64,000 bases of DNA from Marinosulfonomonas sp. (GTDB lineage Bacteria; Pseudomonadota; Alphaproteobacteria; Rhodobacterales; Rhodobacteraceae). Below the pieces are notes generated by a model. The model ran no database searches. It saw nothing but the letters and a program-made list of their open reading frames with translations, and had not been told where the DNA came from. The stretch's first letter is position 1; each line of letters begins with the position of its first letter. The stretch covers positions 1-64,000 of the forward strand of contig JALSRG010000081.1 of assembly GCA_026984915.1 (NCBI GenBank), written 5' to 3'. A program made the translations under genes and the position numbers. Below are positions 37,684 to 45,400 of the stretch, in pieces.

Positions 37684-38280
37684 ATGAACAAGACAGGAAA
37701 CACCAAGAGCAACAAAGAGGATCTGGTCGGCAAGCTACTGATTGCCATGCCCAGCATGGGCGACCCAAGGTTTGGCAAAAGCGTCGTCTACATTTGCGCC
37801 CACACTACCGATGGCGCAATGGGCCTGATTATAAACAAGCCCACCCCCGACCTGAAATTCAAGGATTTGCTGGAACAACTGTCGATTCCTTCGCAGGCCG
37901 GTGGTGGAATCGACGATGGACGTCCCATCTTTTTTGGTGGCCCGGTAGAAACGGCCCGCGGGTTTGTCCTGCACACATCCGATTACAAGATCGAAGAGAT
38001 GACGCTGGCCGTGACTCGTGGTTTCTGCATGACGGCGACACGTGACATTCTTGCCGATATGGCCAAGGGGCAGGGCCCGGATCAGGCAATCCTGGCCCTG
38101 GGATATGCGGGCTGGGGGCCTGGCCAGCTTGAGGCCGAACTCCAGCAGAACGGATGGCTTGTGGCTGAAGGCGCGCGGGATCTGGTCTTTTCGGAAGACA
38201 ACTCTGGTAAATGGACGGCTGCCCTGCAAACATTGGGAATTGATCCTTCATTGCTTTCGCTGGAAGGCGGGCGCGCCTGA
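37684..38280 (+). CDS. YqgE/AlgH family protein
   Basis: Conserved 198 aa protein of the UPF0301 family, function poorly known. Core motifs GKLLIAMPSMGDPRF, GAMGLIINKPT, FFGGPVE and LALGYAGWGPGQLEAEL are intact. The start MNKTGNTK was chosen because it matches the family; a frame extending back to 37633 adds 17 hydrophobic residues not expected. It converges with tsaC, 31 bases between. Confidence 0.93.
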   Translation: MNKTGNTKSNKEDLVGKLLIAMPSMGDPRFGKSVVYICAHTTDGAMGLIINKPTPDLKFKDLLEQLSIPSQAGGGIDDGRPIFFGGPVETARGFVLHTSDYKIEEMTLAVTRGFCMTATRDILADMAKGQGPDQAILALGYAGWGPGQLEAELQQNGWLVAEGARDLVFSEDNSGKWTAALQTLGIDPSLLSLEGGRA

Positions 38281-38311
38281 TCATCTTTTCCTGACCTCGG
38301 GTATGTGAGAC

Positions 38312-38962
38312 CTAAGCCATTGTGACTTTGCTGCCGAGCACGGTTTCTATGTCAGCTTGCGGGATGGCGCCCCGCCGTAGGATCTGGGCTTCAGAGCCGG
38401 CCAAGCGAACGATGGTGGACTCTTTTGCAAGCGGGCAGGGCCCGGCATCAATGACTGCGTCAATCAGGCCGGACATTTCCGCAACAACATGCTCTGCCCT
38501 TGTTGGGCTATCCTTTCCAGAGAAGTTGGCCGAGGGGGTGGCGACGGGTCCTCCAAACGCCCGCAGCAATTGATTGGCAACAGGATGAGCGGGTATGCGA
38601 AGGCCGATACTGCCGCCGTTGGAGCTGACCTGTTCGGGCAGTTTCCGGTTTTTGTGGATCGGCAAAACCAGCGTCAGGGCGCCGGGCCAGAAGGCGTGCG
38701 CCAGTTTTTTTGCCGGAGATCCAAAAATCGCCATACTACGGGCAATGGCAAGATCAGGAACCAAAACACTGAACGGTTTGGACAAAGGGCGTTTTTTCAC
38801 CTGGACCAGTTTTTGAATGGCCAGTTCATTTGCCGCATCTGCCCCAAGTCCGTAAACTGTTTCTGTCGGAAAGGCGACCAGACCACCGGCACGAAGGATG
38901 GAAACAGCTTCACTCAATCCTCTTGAACAGCCGGACAGGATACGCGTTTCGCATTTGTTCAT
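38312..38962 (-). CDS. tsaC: L-threonylcarbamoyladenylate synthase (YrdC domain only)
   Basis: Makes threonylcarbamoyl-AMP for the t6A37 tRNA modification. 216 aa covering the YrdC domain: GGLVAFPTETVYGLGADA (about 26-43), KKRPLSKPF, WPGALTLVLP, GLRIPAHPVA, ATPSANFSG and KESTIVRL. The C-terminal Sua5 domain common in related bacteria is missing: the protein ends shortly after RRGAIPQADIE and there is no room for it before yqgE. Start at MNKCETR fits the family. Confidence 0.9.
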   Translation of the reverse strand: MNKCETRILSGCSRGLSEAVSILRAGGLVAFPTETVYGLGADAANELAIQKLVQVKKRPLSKPFSVLVPDLAIARSMAIFGSPAKKLAHAFWPGALTLVLPIHKNRKLPEQVSSNGGSIGLRIPAHPVANQLLRAFGGPVATPSANFSGKDSPTRAEHVVAEMSGLIDAVIDAGPCPLAKESTIVRLAGSEAQILRRGAIPQADIETVLGSKVTMA

Positions 38963-39087
38963 GATTCTGACGCTGCGTTTCGGTTGCGGGGGTGGCACTA
39001 TAGCTTACCGTGGTGCCAAGTTGCTGGGTGACATAGCGGTATGGGGACCGGAATCCAAGCCGCCAAAAGAAATGCAGGGAGAAAACA

Positions 39088-40809
39088 TTGGCCTATCGTG
39101 CACCAGTGGGGGAGTTCAAATTTCTTTTTGATCATGTGGTCGGCATGGACCGCGTGACACAAACGCCATTGTTTGCCGAGGCCGCAGGTGAGGTAACTGA
39201 GGCCATCCTGACAGAAGCTGGCCGTATGTGTGAAGAGATTCTTGCTCCGTTGCAGCGTGTCGGAGACCTCAACCCGGCCCATCTGGAAAACGGGGTGGTT
39301 CGATGCAGCCCCGGGTTTGGCGATGGTTACAGGGCCATTGCAGAAGGTGGCTGGATAGGCATGGCCGCCAGCGCAGAAAGCGGTGGCATGGGGCTGCCGG
39401 TTACTCTCATGACAGCCGTCAACGAAATGATGGCCGGTGCTTGCCTGTCCTTGCAGTTGAACCCGCTGATGAGCCAGGGACAGATAGAAGCACTGGAACA
39501 TCACGCCAATGACGCGTTGAAATCCGTTTACCTGCCCAAACTGATCAGCGGTGAATGGTGCGGGACAATGAACCTGACCGAGCCGCAAGCAGGTAGCGAC
39601 GTGGGCGCATTGCGCTGCAAGGCCATTGCCAATGGTGATGGAACCTACGCGGTGAGTGGCACCAAGATTTTCATCAGTTGGGCGGACAACGATTTTTCCG
39701 AGAATGTCTGCCACCTGGTTTTGGCGCGCCTGCCAGACAGCCCGCCGGGAACCAAGGGGATCAGCCTGTTCATGGTTCCGAAACTGATCCCGGATGCCGA
39801 AGGAAACCCCGGTGAGAGCAACAGCCTGAAGGTCGTTTCCCTTGAGCACAAGCTGGGGCTGCATGCCAGCCCGACCGCAGTCATGGAATTTGCCGGAGCG
39901 ACCGGCTGGTTGGTGGGGGAACCAAATGCCGGGATGAAAGCCATGTTCACAATGATGAACAATGCACGCCTTGGCGTTGGCGTGCAGGGGCTGGGCGCGG
40001 CAGAAGGGGCATATCAGAAAGCGCTGTCATATGCGCAGGAGCGCAAACAGGGCCGCCCGATGATAAAAAACGGTACGGGGGCCATCATTGACCATGCGGA
40101 TGTGCGCCGCATGCTGCTGACGATGAAATCTCAGATTTTTGCGGCCCGGGCTATTGCGCTATCATGTTCGGTGGCAATTGATATGGCACGCGCCACAAAC
40201 CGCAAGGAATGGCAGGCTCGGGCGGCCTTTCTGACCCCGATAACAAAGGCCTATGGTACTGATGTCGGTATTGATGTTGCGTCGACCGGAATTCAGGTGC
40301 ATGGCGGCATGGGCTATATCGAGGAAACCGGGGCGGCACAGTATCTGCGCGATGTCCGGGTTACAGCGATATACGAAGGGACCAACGGAATTCAGGCCAT
40401 GGACCTCGTTGCGCGCAAAATGATGGATGATGGCGAAGCAGGCTATCGTTTGCTGGAAGAGATAGAAGGGAATGCAGAATCTGCACGGGCTGTATTTCCC
40501 GAACTGGCCGAAGCACTATGGTTGGCGGCCGAAAATCTGAGGGAAACGACAGAGTGGCTGGTTGCCCAGAATGATTTGAACGAACGGTTCGCCGGCGCTG
40601 TCCCCTATTTGCGTGCTTTTGCATTGGTTCTGGGGGCGGATGCACATTTGCGCGCCGCAATGGCCGCAGGTTCCGGCAGCGCCAGGATGCATTTGGCCGC
40701 CTTCTATATTCAGCGCCTGCTTCCGGAATACACTGCGCTGTTGACACATAGCCGGGTCGGGGCAAAAGGCCTGTACACGCTTTCCGCTGAAGACCTGGCC
40801 GAGTTGTGA
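39088..40809 (+). CDS. Acyl-CoA dehydrogenase, DmdC-like
   Basis: FAD-dependent acyl-CoA dehydrogenase of the long (573 aa) class with an extra C-terminal helical domain. Motifs: MNLTEPQAGSDVGAL (FAD/substrate), KIFISWAD, NNARLGVGVQG, GIQVHGGMGYIEETGAAQYLRD and AIYEGTNGIQAMD with the probable catalytic Glu. Overall it resembles roseobacter methylmercaptopropionyl-CoA dehydrogenase DmdC (DMSP demethylation), but the family also oxidises other acyl-CoAs. TTG start with a CAGGGAG ribosome site. Overlaps the following MBL hydrolase gene by one base. Confidence 0.9.
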   Translation: MAYRAPVGEFKFLFDHVVGMDRVTQTPLFAEAAGEVTEAILTEAGRMCEEILAPLQRVGDLNPAHLENGVVRCSPGFGDGYRAIAEGGWIGMAASAESGGMGLPVTLMTAVNEMMAGACLSLQLNPLMSQGQIEALEHHANDALKSVYLPKLISGEWCGTMNLTEPQAGSDVGALRCKAIANGDGTYAVSGTKIFISWADNDFSENVCHLVLARLPDSPPGTKGISLFMVPKLIPDAEGNPGESNSLKVVSLEHKLGLHASPTAVMEFAGATGWLVGEPNAGMKAMFTMMNNARLGVGVQGLGAAEGAYQKALSYAQERKQGRPMIKNGTGAIIDHADVRRMLLTMKSQIFAARAIALSCSVAIDMARATNRKEWQARAAFLTPITKAYGTDVGIDVASTGIQVHGGMGYIEETGAAQYLRDVRVTAIYEGTNGIQAMDLVARKMMDDGEAGYRLLEEIEGNAESARAVFPELAEALWLAAENLRETTEWLVAQNDLNERFAGAVPYLRAFALVLGADAHLRAAMAAGSGSARMHLAAFYIQRLLPEYTALLTHSRVGAKGLYTLSAEDLAEL

Positions 40810-41855
40810 TGGATGCCCCGTCTCCCAGGCTTTGCTATCCATTTGAAGTTGCGCCCTCTGAAGGAGAAGCAATAGAAGTTGCCCCCGGTATCTTTTGGAT
40901 GCGTCTGCCGCTGCCTATGAAGCTGGATCATGTAAATGTTTATGCTGTAGACGAAGGCGATAGCTGGACGTTGATTGATACCGGGTTCAACAGCCGGCGT
41001 GGCCGCCGGATCTGGCAGAAGCTGTTAAATGGTCCCTTGGCCGGAAAACCGGTGCAAAGGGTTATGGTAACCCACCACCACCCCGACCACATCGGTATGG
41101 CGGGGTGGCTGCAGTCGGATTTTGATGCTGAATTGTGGACGACCCGAACCGCCTGGTTGTTTGCGCGCATGCTGATGCTGGACGAACAGGACAGGCCCAC
41201 AAGAGAAACGGTGAAATTTTGGCGGGCCTGCGGAATGGAACCGCGTGTTCTGGAAAAACGTCTTCAGGAACGACCGTTTAATTTTGCCGATGTGGTGGCG
41301 CCGCTACCGTTGGGTTTCAAGCGCTTGAAAGAGGCTGACAGCATTGAAATGGGGGGGCGTGTCTGGGATGTACACATGGGTAACGGGCATGCGCCGGAAC
41401 ACGCAACGTTTTGGAGCAGGGATGACAATCTGGTCATTGGCGGAGATCAACTGCTTCCCTCCATTTCACCGAATATTGGTGTTTACGCGACGGAACCTGA
41501 GGCTGACCCATTGGCCGAATGGTTGGAAAGCTGCGAAAAGCTGCGCCAATTTGCGCGTGATGATCAACTGGTATTGCCGGGCCATAAACTGCCCTTTACC
41601 GGCTTGCCGTTTCGATTGCATCAATTGATAGAGAACCATCACGGGGCTCTGGCCAGACTGCAAGGTTTTCTGAAAACACCTCGTACCGCAGCAGAGTGTT
41701 TTCAGACGCTGTTCAAGCGTTCTATTGGCGAGGCAGAATATGGGCTGGCCCTGGTCGAAGCCATGGCCCACGTGCAGCATTTGTATGTTTCGGGCCACGC
41801 CAGCCGTACCGTGCGGTCGGATGGAGCCTATTTGTGGCATTGCGGTGACGTATGA
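40809..41855 (+). CDS. MBL-fold metallo-hydrolase
   Basis: Metallo-beta-lactamase-fold hydrolase, 348 aa. The metal site is T-H89-H90-H91-P-D93-H94, with NGHAPEHA and GGDQLLPSISPNI blocks and later LPGHKLPF. It resembles glyoxalase-II/lactonase-like hydrolases; a C-terminal helical domain follows. Its one-base overlap with the DmdC-like gene suggests a shared pathway, perhaps thioester hydrolysis, but this is inference. Confidence 0.88.
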   Translation: MDAPSPRLCYPFEVAPSEGEAIEVAPGIFWMRLPLPMKLDHVNVYAVDEGDSWTLIDTGFNSRRGRRIWQKLLNGPLAGKPVQRVMVTHHHPDHIGMAGWLQSDFDAELWTTRTAWLFARMLMLDEQDRPTRETVKFWRACGMEPRVLEKRLQERPFNFADVVAPLPLGFKRLKEADSIEMGGRVWDVHMGNGHAPEHATFWSRDDNLVIGGDQLLPSISPNIGVYATEPEADPLAEWLESCEKLRQFARDDQLVLPGHKLPFTGLPFRLHQLIENHHGALARLQGFLKTPRTAAECFQTLFKRSIGEAEYGLALVEAMAHVQHLYVSGHASRTVRSDGAYLWHCGDV

Positions 41856-41956
41856 CGATCTGATAGGACCGCCAATGAGGCTGTGATCCAGCAAGCCGTG
41901 ACAGGCTGGCAAGAATCGTCTAATTGGAAGAAAGCGAACAGGAGAGGAGACAGGCT

Positions 41957-42142
41957 GTGACGGATAAAAAAACTGGTAAAACATCAGAAGAGCATGAGAT
42001 GATCGGCGATTTTGTTGTTGAACACGGCGACATGAATGTCGAGGCGCATGAAAAAACCTTTGAAGGGTTCATGAAGTTCGTAACCTATGCGGGAATTGGC
42101 ATTATCATATTTCTGATATTTCTGGCCATGGTTGGCGCCTGA
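41957..42142 (+). CDS. aa3-type cytochrome c oxidase subunit IV
   Basis: Small single-helix subunit (61 aa) of the bacterial aa3 oxidase, alphaproteobacterial COX4 type. The pattern EHGDMNVEAHEKTFEGFMKF followed by a hydrophobic helix IGIIIFLIFLAMVGA is diagnostic. The GTG at 41957 lies 5-6 bases after a GGAGAGGAGA ribosome site, better than an ATG further upstream. No other aa3 genes are nearby, so it is an orphan subunit locus. Confidence 0.88.
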   Translation: MTDKKTGKTSEEHEMIGDFVVEHGDMNVEAHEKTFEGFMKFVTYAGIGIIIFLIFLAMVGA

Positions 42143-42184
42143 ATTAAAACAGGAAAACTACCGAAACAGGGGTGAGGCGTTCGC

Positions 42185-42799
42185 ATGCGTAAATTTTTTC
42201 TGGTGTTACTTTTGCCTCTTTTTCTGGCTGCCTGCGGGGCTGAACCCATTTGGGCCCCGGATGCCGAAGTTGCACGCGCAAATTACCGATTTGATGGCCC
42301 GACAAAGCTGACGTTGTTTACAGTGATCAACAACAGGTCGAATTCCGGCGCGCATTCCGCCCTTATGATCAATGCCTCACAAAGGGTAATTTTCGATCCG
42401 GCAGGCACTTGGAAGCATCATTCAATCCCCGAGCGAAATGACGTGCAGTATGGGATTACTCCGCGCGTTCTGGAGTATTATGTAGACTATCACGCGCGCA
42501 CCACCTACCGGGTCGTCATGCAGGAAATCGAAGTTTCACCGGCAGTGGCAGAGATGGCACTGCGCCTGGTGCAGGCAAATGGCGCCGTACCCAAAGCATA
42601 TTGTGCACGGTCTCTCTCATCCATCCTGAGGCAATTGCCGGGTTTTGAAAGCATAAAGGTGACGTTCTTCCCCAAAAGGATCATGCGGGATTTCGCAAAG
42701 ATCCCCGGAGTGAAAGAACGTGTGATCTATGATAACGATGACGACGATCACAGTGCTCTGCTGACAGCGCAAAATCAGGTTGCAGCACCGGTGAATTGA
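42185..42799 (+). CDS. Lipoprotein with permuted NlpC/P60-like motif (hypothetical)
   Basis: 204 aa. Signal peptide with lipobox LAAC17. The mature part holds H57 in NSGAHSALMINASQRVIFDPAGTW, D71 and a later C140 in KAYCARSLSSILRQL. A His-block preceding a Cys-block is the order of circularly permuted NlpC/P60 (LRAT/YiiX-like) folds, suggesting an envelope amidase or acyltransferase. This is an inference from motif order; overall similarity is not known to me. It ends with an acidic stretch DNDDDDHS. Confidence 0.7.
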   Translation: MRKFFLVLLLPLFLAACGAEPIWAPDAEVARANYRFDGPTKLTLFTVINNRSNSGAHSALMINASQRVIFDPAGTWKHHSIPERNDVQYGITPRVLEYYVDYHARTTYRVVMQEIEVSPAVAEMALRLVQANGAVPKAYCARSLSSILRQLPGFESIKVTFFPKRIMRDFAKIPGVKERVIYDNDDDDHSALLTAQNQVAAPVN

Positions 42800-42802
42800 T
42801 AC

Positions 42803-43132
42803 TCATCCAATCACTGAAAGTCCTGTGTAAAGCGTGGCGGCGCCGCCCAGAATTGATACCAGAATGTTTCTGGTGATTGTTCCCAGGCCGATTGTAACGA
42901 GCGCTGCGAGCAAACGGGCGGCATCGGGTTGTCCTCCTGTTGCCTGAGGCCAGAGAACCAGAGGCGCCACCAATCCGGGAAGTATGGCAACGGGGGTATA
43001 GCGCAAATGCCTCAGAACCCAGGCCGGAAAAGTTCTATTGCCAATCAGCCCGAAAAAGGAAAAGCGGATCAGATAAGTGCCTATGGCAATCAGCCCGATA
43101 AGAAACCAGATTTGTGTGGAGGACATTGTCAT
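42803..43132 (-). CDS. azlD: AzlD-family branched-chain amino acid transport protein
   Basis: Small (109 aa) hydrophobic protein with about three to four helices, the AzlD partner of the AzlC exporter. It contains the pattern IAIGTYLIRFSFFG and RYTPVAILPGLVAP typical of the family. It overlaps azlC by four bases. The AzlCD pair exports branched-chain amino acids or analogues. Confidence 0.9.
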   Translation of the reverse strand: MTMSSTQIWFLIGLIAIGTYLIRFSFFGLIGNRTFPAWVLRHLRYTPVAILPGLVAPLVLWPQATGGQPDAARLLAALVTIGLGTITRNILVSILGGAATLYTGLSVIG

Positions 43133-43839
43133 TTGGATTTTCTTTCCATCCAGAGCTCAACCTGTACGCCAGCCACCATGGCCAGAAGTGCAGCGATCAG
43201 CAGCCCTAAGTTTAACGGCAGAAAAGCCAGCGCCAGTGATAATACAACAGAGGTTAACGCCGCAGCCAAGTGTGCAACAGTGCGCAGCATCGGCGCGACA
43301 AGGGCAAGAAATGTGATTGGAACGGCAAAGTCCAATGCGAATTCGGGGGGAATGCCCGCGCCCATCCTGGCGCCGAGAAATGTCGCGCCATACCACATTG
43401 GCACCAAAGGTGTGGCGACACCAAAGTAATACGCATATTTCTGAGGTGTGTTCAGTTCGGGGGGGCGGTCGTAACGGGCAAGGCTGACCGCGTAAACCTG
43501 ATCAACCAGAACATAGGCCGCCAGAGCGCGCTTCCATAACGGAGCATTGCTCAGATGTGGGGCGAGTGAAGCCGAGTACATGGCCATGCGCAGATTTACA
43601 GCCAGAGACGTGGCCAGAATAATCAGAACAGGCGCGTTTTCCTGCATCAGTTGCAGGGCGGTGAACTGGGCAGCTCCGGCAATGACAGCAATACTGAAAC
43701 CCATGGTTTGCGCCAGGGTCATCCCGGCCTCGGTTGCTACGACGCCGAACAGCATTCCAAAGGGCAAAGCCACGATCAAAAACGGAAGCCCGTCGCGAAA
43801 GCCCTGCCTGTAAACTGATTTGGTTGTGGTGGCCGACAT
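43129..43839 (-). CDS. azlC: AzlC-family branched-chain amino acid exporter
   Basis: Inner-membrane protein of 236 aa with about six to eight helices, major component of the AzlCD exporter. Family blocks FRDGLPFLIVALPFGMLFGV, FSIAVIAGAAQFTALQLM and LRMAMYSASLAPHL are recognisable. Divergent from fdhD, with 59 bases between starts. Confidence 0.92.
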   Translation of the reverse strand: MSATTTKSVYRQGFRDGLPFLIVALPFGMLFGVVATEAGMTLAQTMGFSIAVIAGAAQFTALQLMQENAPVLIILATSLAVNLRMAMYSASLAPHLSNAPLWKRALAAYVLVDQVYAVSLARYDRPPELNTPQKYAYYFGVATPLVPMWYGATFLGARMGAGIPPEFALDFAVPITFLALVAPMLRTVAHLAAALTSVVLSLALAFLPLNLGLLIAALLAMVAGVQVELWMERKSK

Positions 43840-43898
43840 TTCTTGCCTTTAGACTGGTTTTGAATTCCGCGAACAAGCGGTGACAGCAGGAGACAGAA

Positions 43899-44783
43899 TT
43901 GCCAAGTAAAATCGACCTGTCGGAATACATAATCGCCCCGCATCCAACGCGCGAAGATCTTTCTCGTGCGGTTCAGGGCTGGGACCAGACCGGCCAACCT
44001 ATTGTAACCCACGTGGTCGAAGAGCGCCCGCTGACAATTTTTCTGAATAAGCGCGAAATCGTGACCGCCATGACCATAGGCGATTATCCGGAATATCTTG
44101 CCCTGGGGTTCTTGCGAAATCAGGGAATGCTGGCATTGGATGAGGAAGTCACCGCAATCGATTTCGATGCTGATATCGAAACCGTGGTTGTGCGAACAAT
44201 GCGGGAAACTGATTTTGAGGACAAGCTGCGCAAAAAGACCCGCACATCCGGTTGCGCTGTTGGCACTGTTTTCGGCGATATGATGGAAGGGCTGGAAGGT
44301 GTGCAACTGCCAGAAACGGAAGTGCGGTCTTCCTGGCTTTATACCCTGGCGGATAAAATAAACCGCACACCCAGTCTTTATCTTGAAACCGGCGCCATAC
44401 ATGGCACGGTTTTGTGCAAGAAAGACCGCCCGTTGGTTTATATGGAGGACGTGGGTCGCCATAACGCAGTTGACAAGGTGGCAGGTTGGATGATGTCTGA
44501 ACGTGTGCAAGCAGCGGATAAGATCCTCTACACAACAGGGCGATTGACCTCGGAAATGGTTATCAAAACGGCGATGATGGGGATTCCTGTGCTGGCTTCG
44601 CGGTCGGGTTTTACTGCTTGGGGGGTGGAAATTGCCCAACAGGTCGGTTTGACCCTGATCGGCAGAATGCGCGGCCAGCGTTTTGTTTGCCTGTCGGGAA
44701 ACGATCGTCTGATCCGTGATATTGACCCGGCAGCGATCCCGCAGGAACCCAAGAAACACAGACGTAAAGGCGCGCACGGATGA
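43899..44783 (+). CDS. fdhD: Formate dehydrogenase accessory sulfurtransferase FdhD
   Basis: Sulfurtransferase that transfers sulfur from IscS to the Moco of formate dehydrogenases. 294 aa, TTG start. The loop equivalent to the Cys-x-x-Cys of E. coli reads TSGCAVGT, so only the first Cys is present, as in many alphaproteobacteria. Other motifs: EDVGRHNAVDKVAGWM, YTTGRLTSEMVIKTAMMGIP and SRSGFTAWGVEIA. No formate dehydrogenase gene in the window. Overlaps mobA by four bases. Confidence 0.94.
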   Translation: MPSKIDLSEYIIAPHPTREDLSRAVQGWDQTGQPIVTHVVEERPLTIFLNKREIVTAMTIGDYPEYLALGFLRNQGMLALDEEVTAIDFDADIETVVVRTMRETDFEDKLRKKTRTSGCAVGTVFGDMMEGLEGVQLPETEVRSSWLYTLADKINRTPSLYLETGAIHGTVLCKKDRPLVYMEDVGRHNAVDKVAGWMMSERVQAADKILYTTGRLTSEMVIKTAMMGIPVLASRSGFTAWGVEIAQQVGLTLIGRMRGQRFVCLSGNDRLIRDIDPAAIPQEPKKHRRKGAHG

Positions 44784-45400
44784 AACAGCCTCTGGGGGTG
44801 ATCTTGGCCGGCGGGCAAGCCCGGCGTATGGGGGGAGGTGACAAAGGGCTGTTAACCCTGGGAGGAATCCCGATACTGCAAAGAGTAATAGACCGGTTGC
44901 AGCCACAGGTGGCCGATTTGGCCTTGAATGCAAATGGAGAAGCCGCACGTTTTGAACAGTTCGGCTTGCCTGTGATTCCGGATTCAATTGCCGGGTTTGC
45001 AGGGCCGCTGGCCGGTGTTCTGGCAGGGTTGGATTGGGCTGCTCAGCAAGGGGCAGAACAAATTGTCACTGCGGCTGCCGATACTCCGTTTTTCCCTTGT
45101 GATCTGGTTCCACAATTGTTGCTTGCGGCCGAAAGGGCGGAAACCACCATTGCGCTGGCTGCAACGCCGCATGCCACGCGCGGTTGTATGCGGCATCCGA
45201 CTTTTGGATTGTGGCCTGTGGCGCTGCGCGATGATTTGCGCAAAGCGCTGGAAAACGGGTTGCGCAAGGTTGTGATCTGGACTGAAACCCATCAGGCAAC
45301 CGAGGCCATTTTCCCGGACACCCCGTTTGACCCGTTCTTCAATGTAAATACGCCAGAAGATCTGGCACTGGCTGAAAGCATGATCGTAAGGGAAGCATGA
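44780..45400 (+). CDS. mobA: Molybdenum cofactor guanylyltransferase
   Basis: Links GMP to molybdopterin to make Mo-MGD cofactor for DMSO-reductase-family enzymes. 206 aa. N-terminal nucleotide-binding signature ILAGGQARRMGGGDKGLL (about 9-26), AADTPFFP (metal site) and FFNVNTPEDL near the end. Four-base overlaps on both sides (fdhD, mobB-moeA) show a tight operon. Confidence 0.95.
   Translation: MKQPLGVILAGGQARRMGGGDKGLLTLGGIPILQRVIDRLQPQVADLALNANGEAARFEQFGLPVIPDSIAGFAGPLAGVLAGLDWAAQQGAEQIVTAAADTPFFPCDLVPQLLLAAERAETTIALAATPHATRGCMRHPTFGLWPVALRDDLRKALENGLRKVVIWTETHQATEAIFPDTPFDPFFNVNTPEDLALAESMIVREA

Noticed and set aside
38998-39864. Reverse open frame of 288 codons opposite the acyl-CoA dehydrogenase
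   Set aside because: Complete overlap with a strongly conserved forward gene; no motif.
43776-44987. Reverse open frame of 403 codons opposite fdhD
   Set aside because: Antisense to fdhD/mobA with intact family motifs; no protein-like composition.
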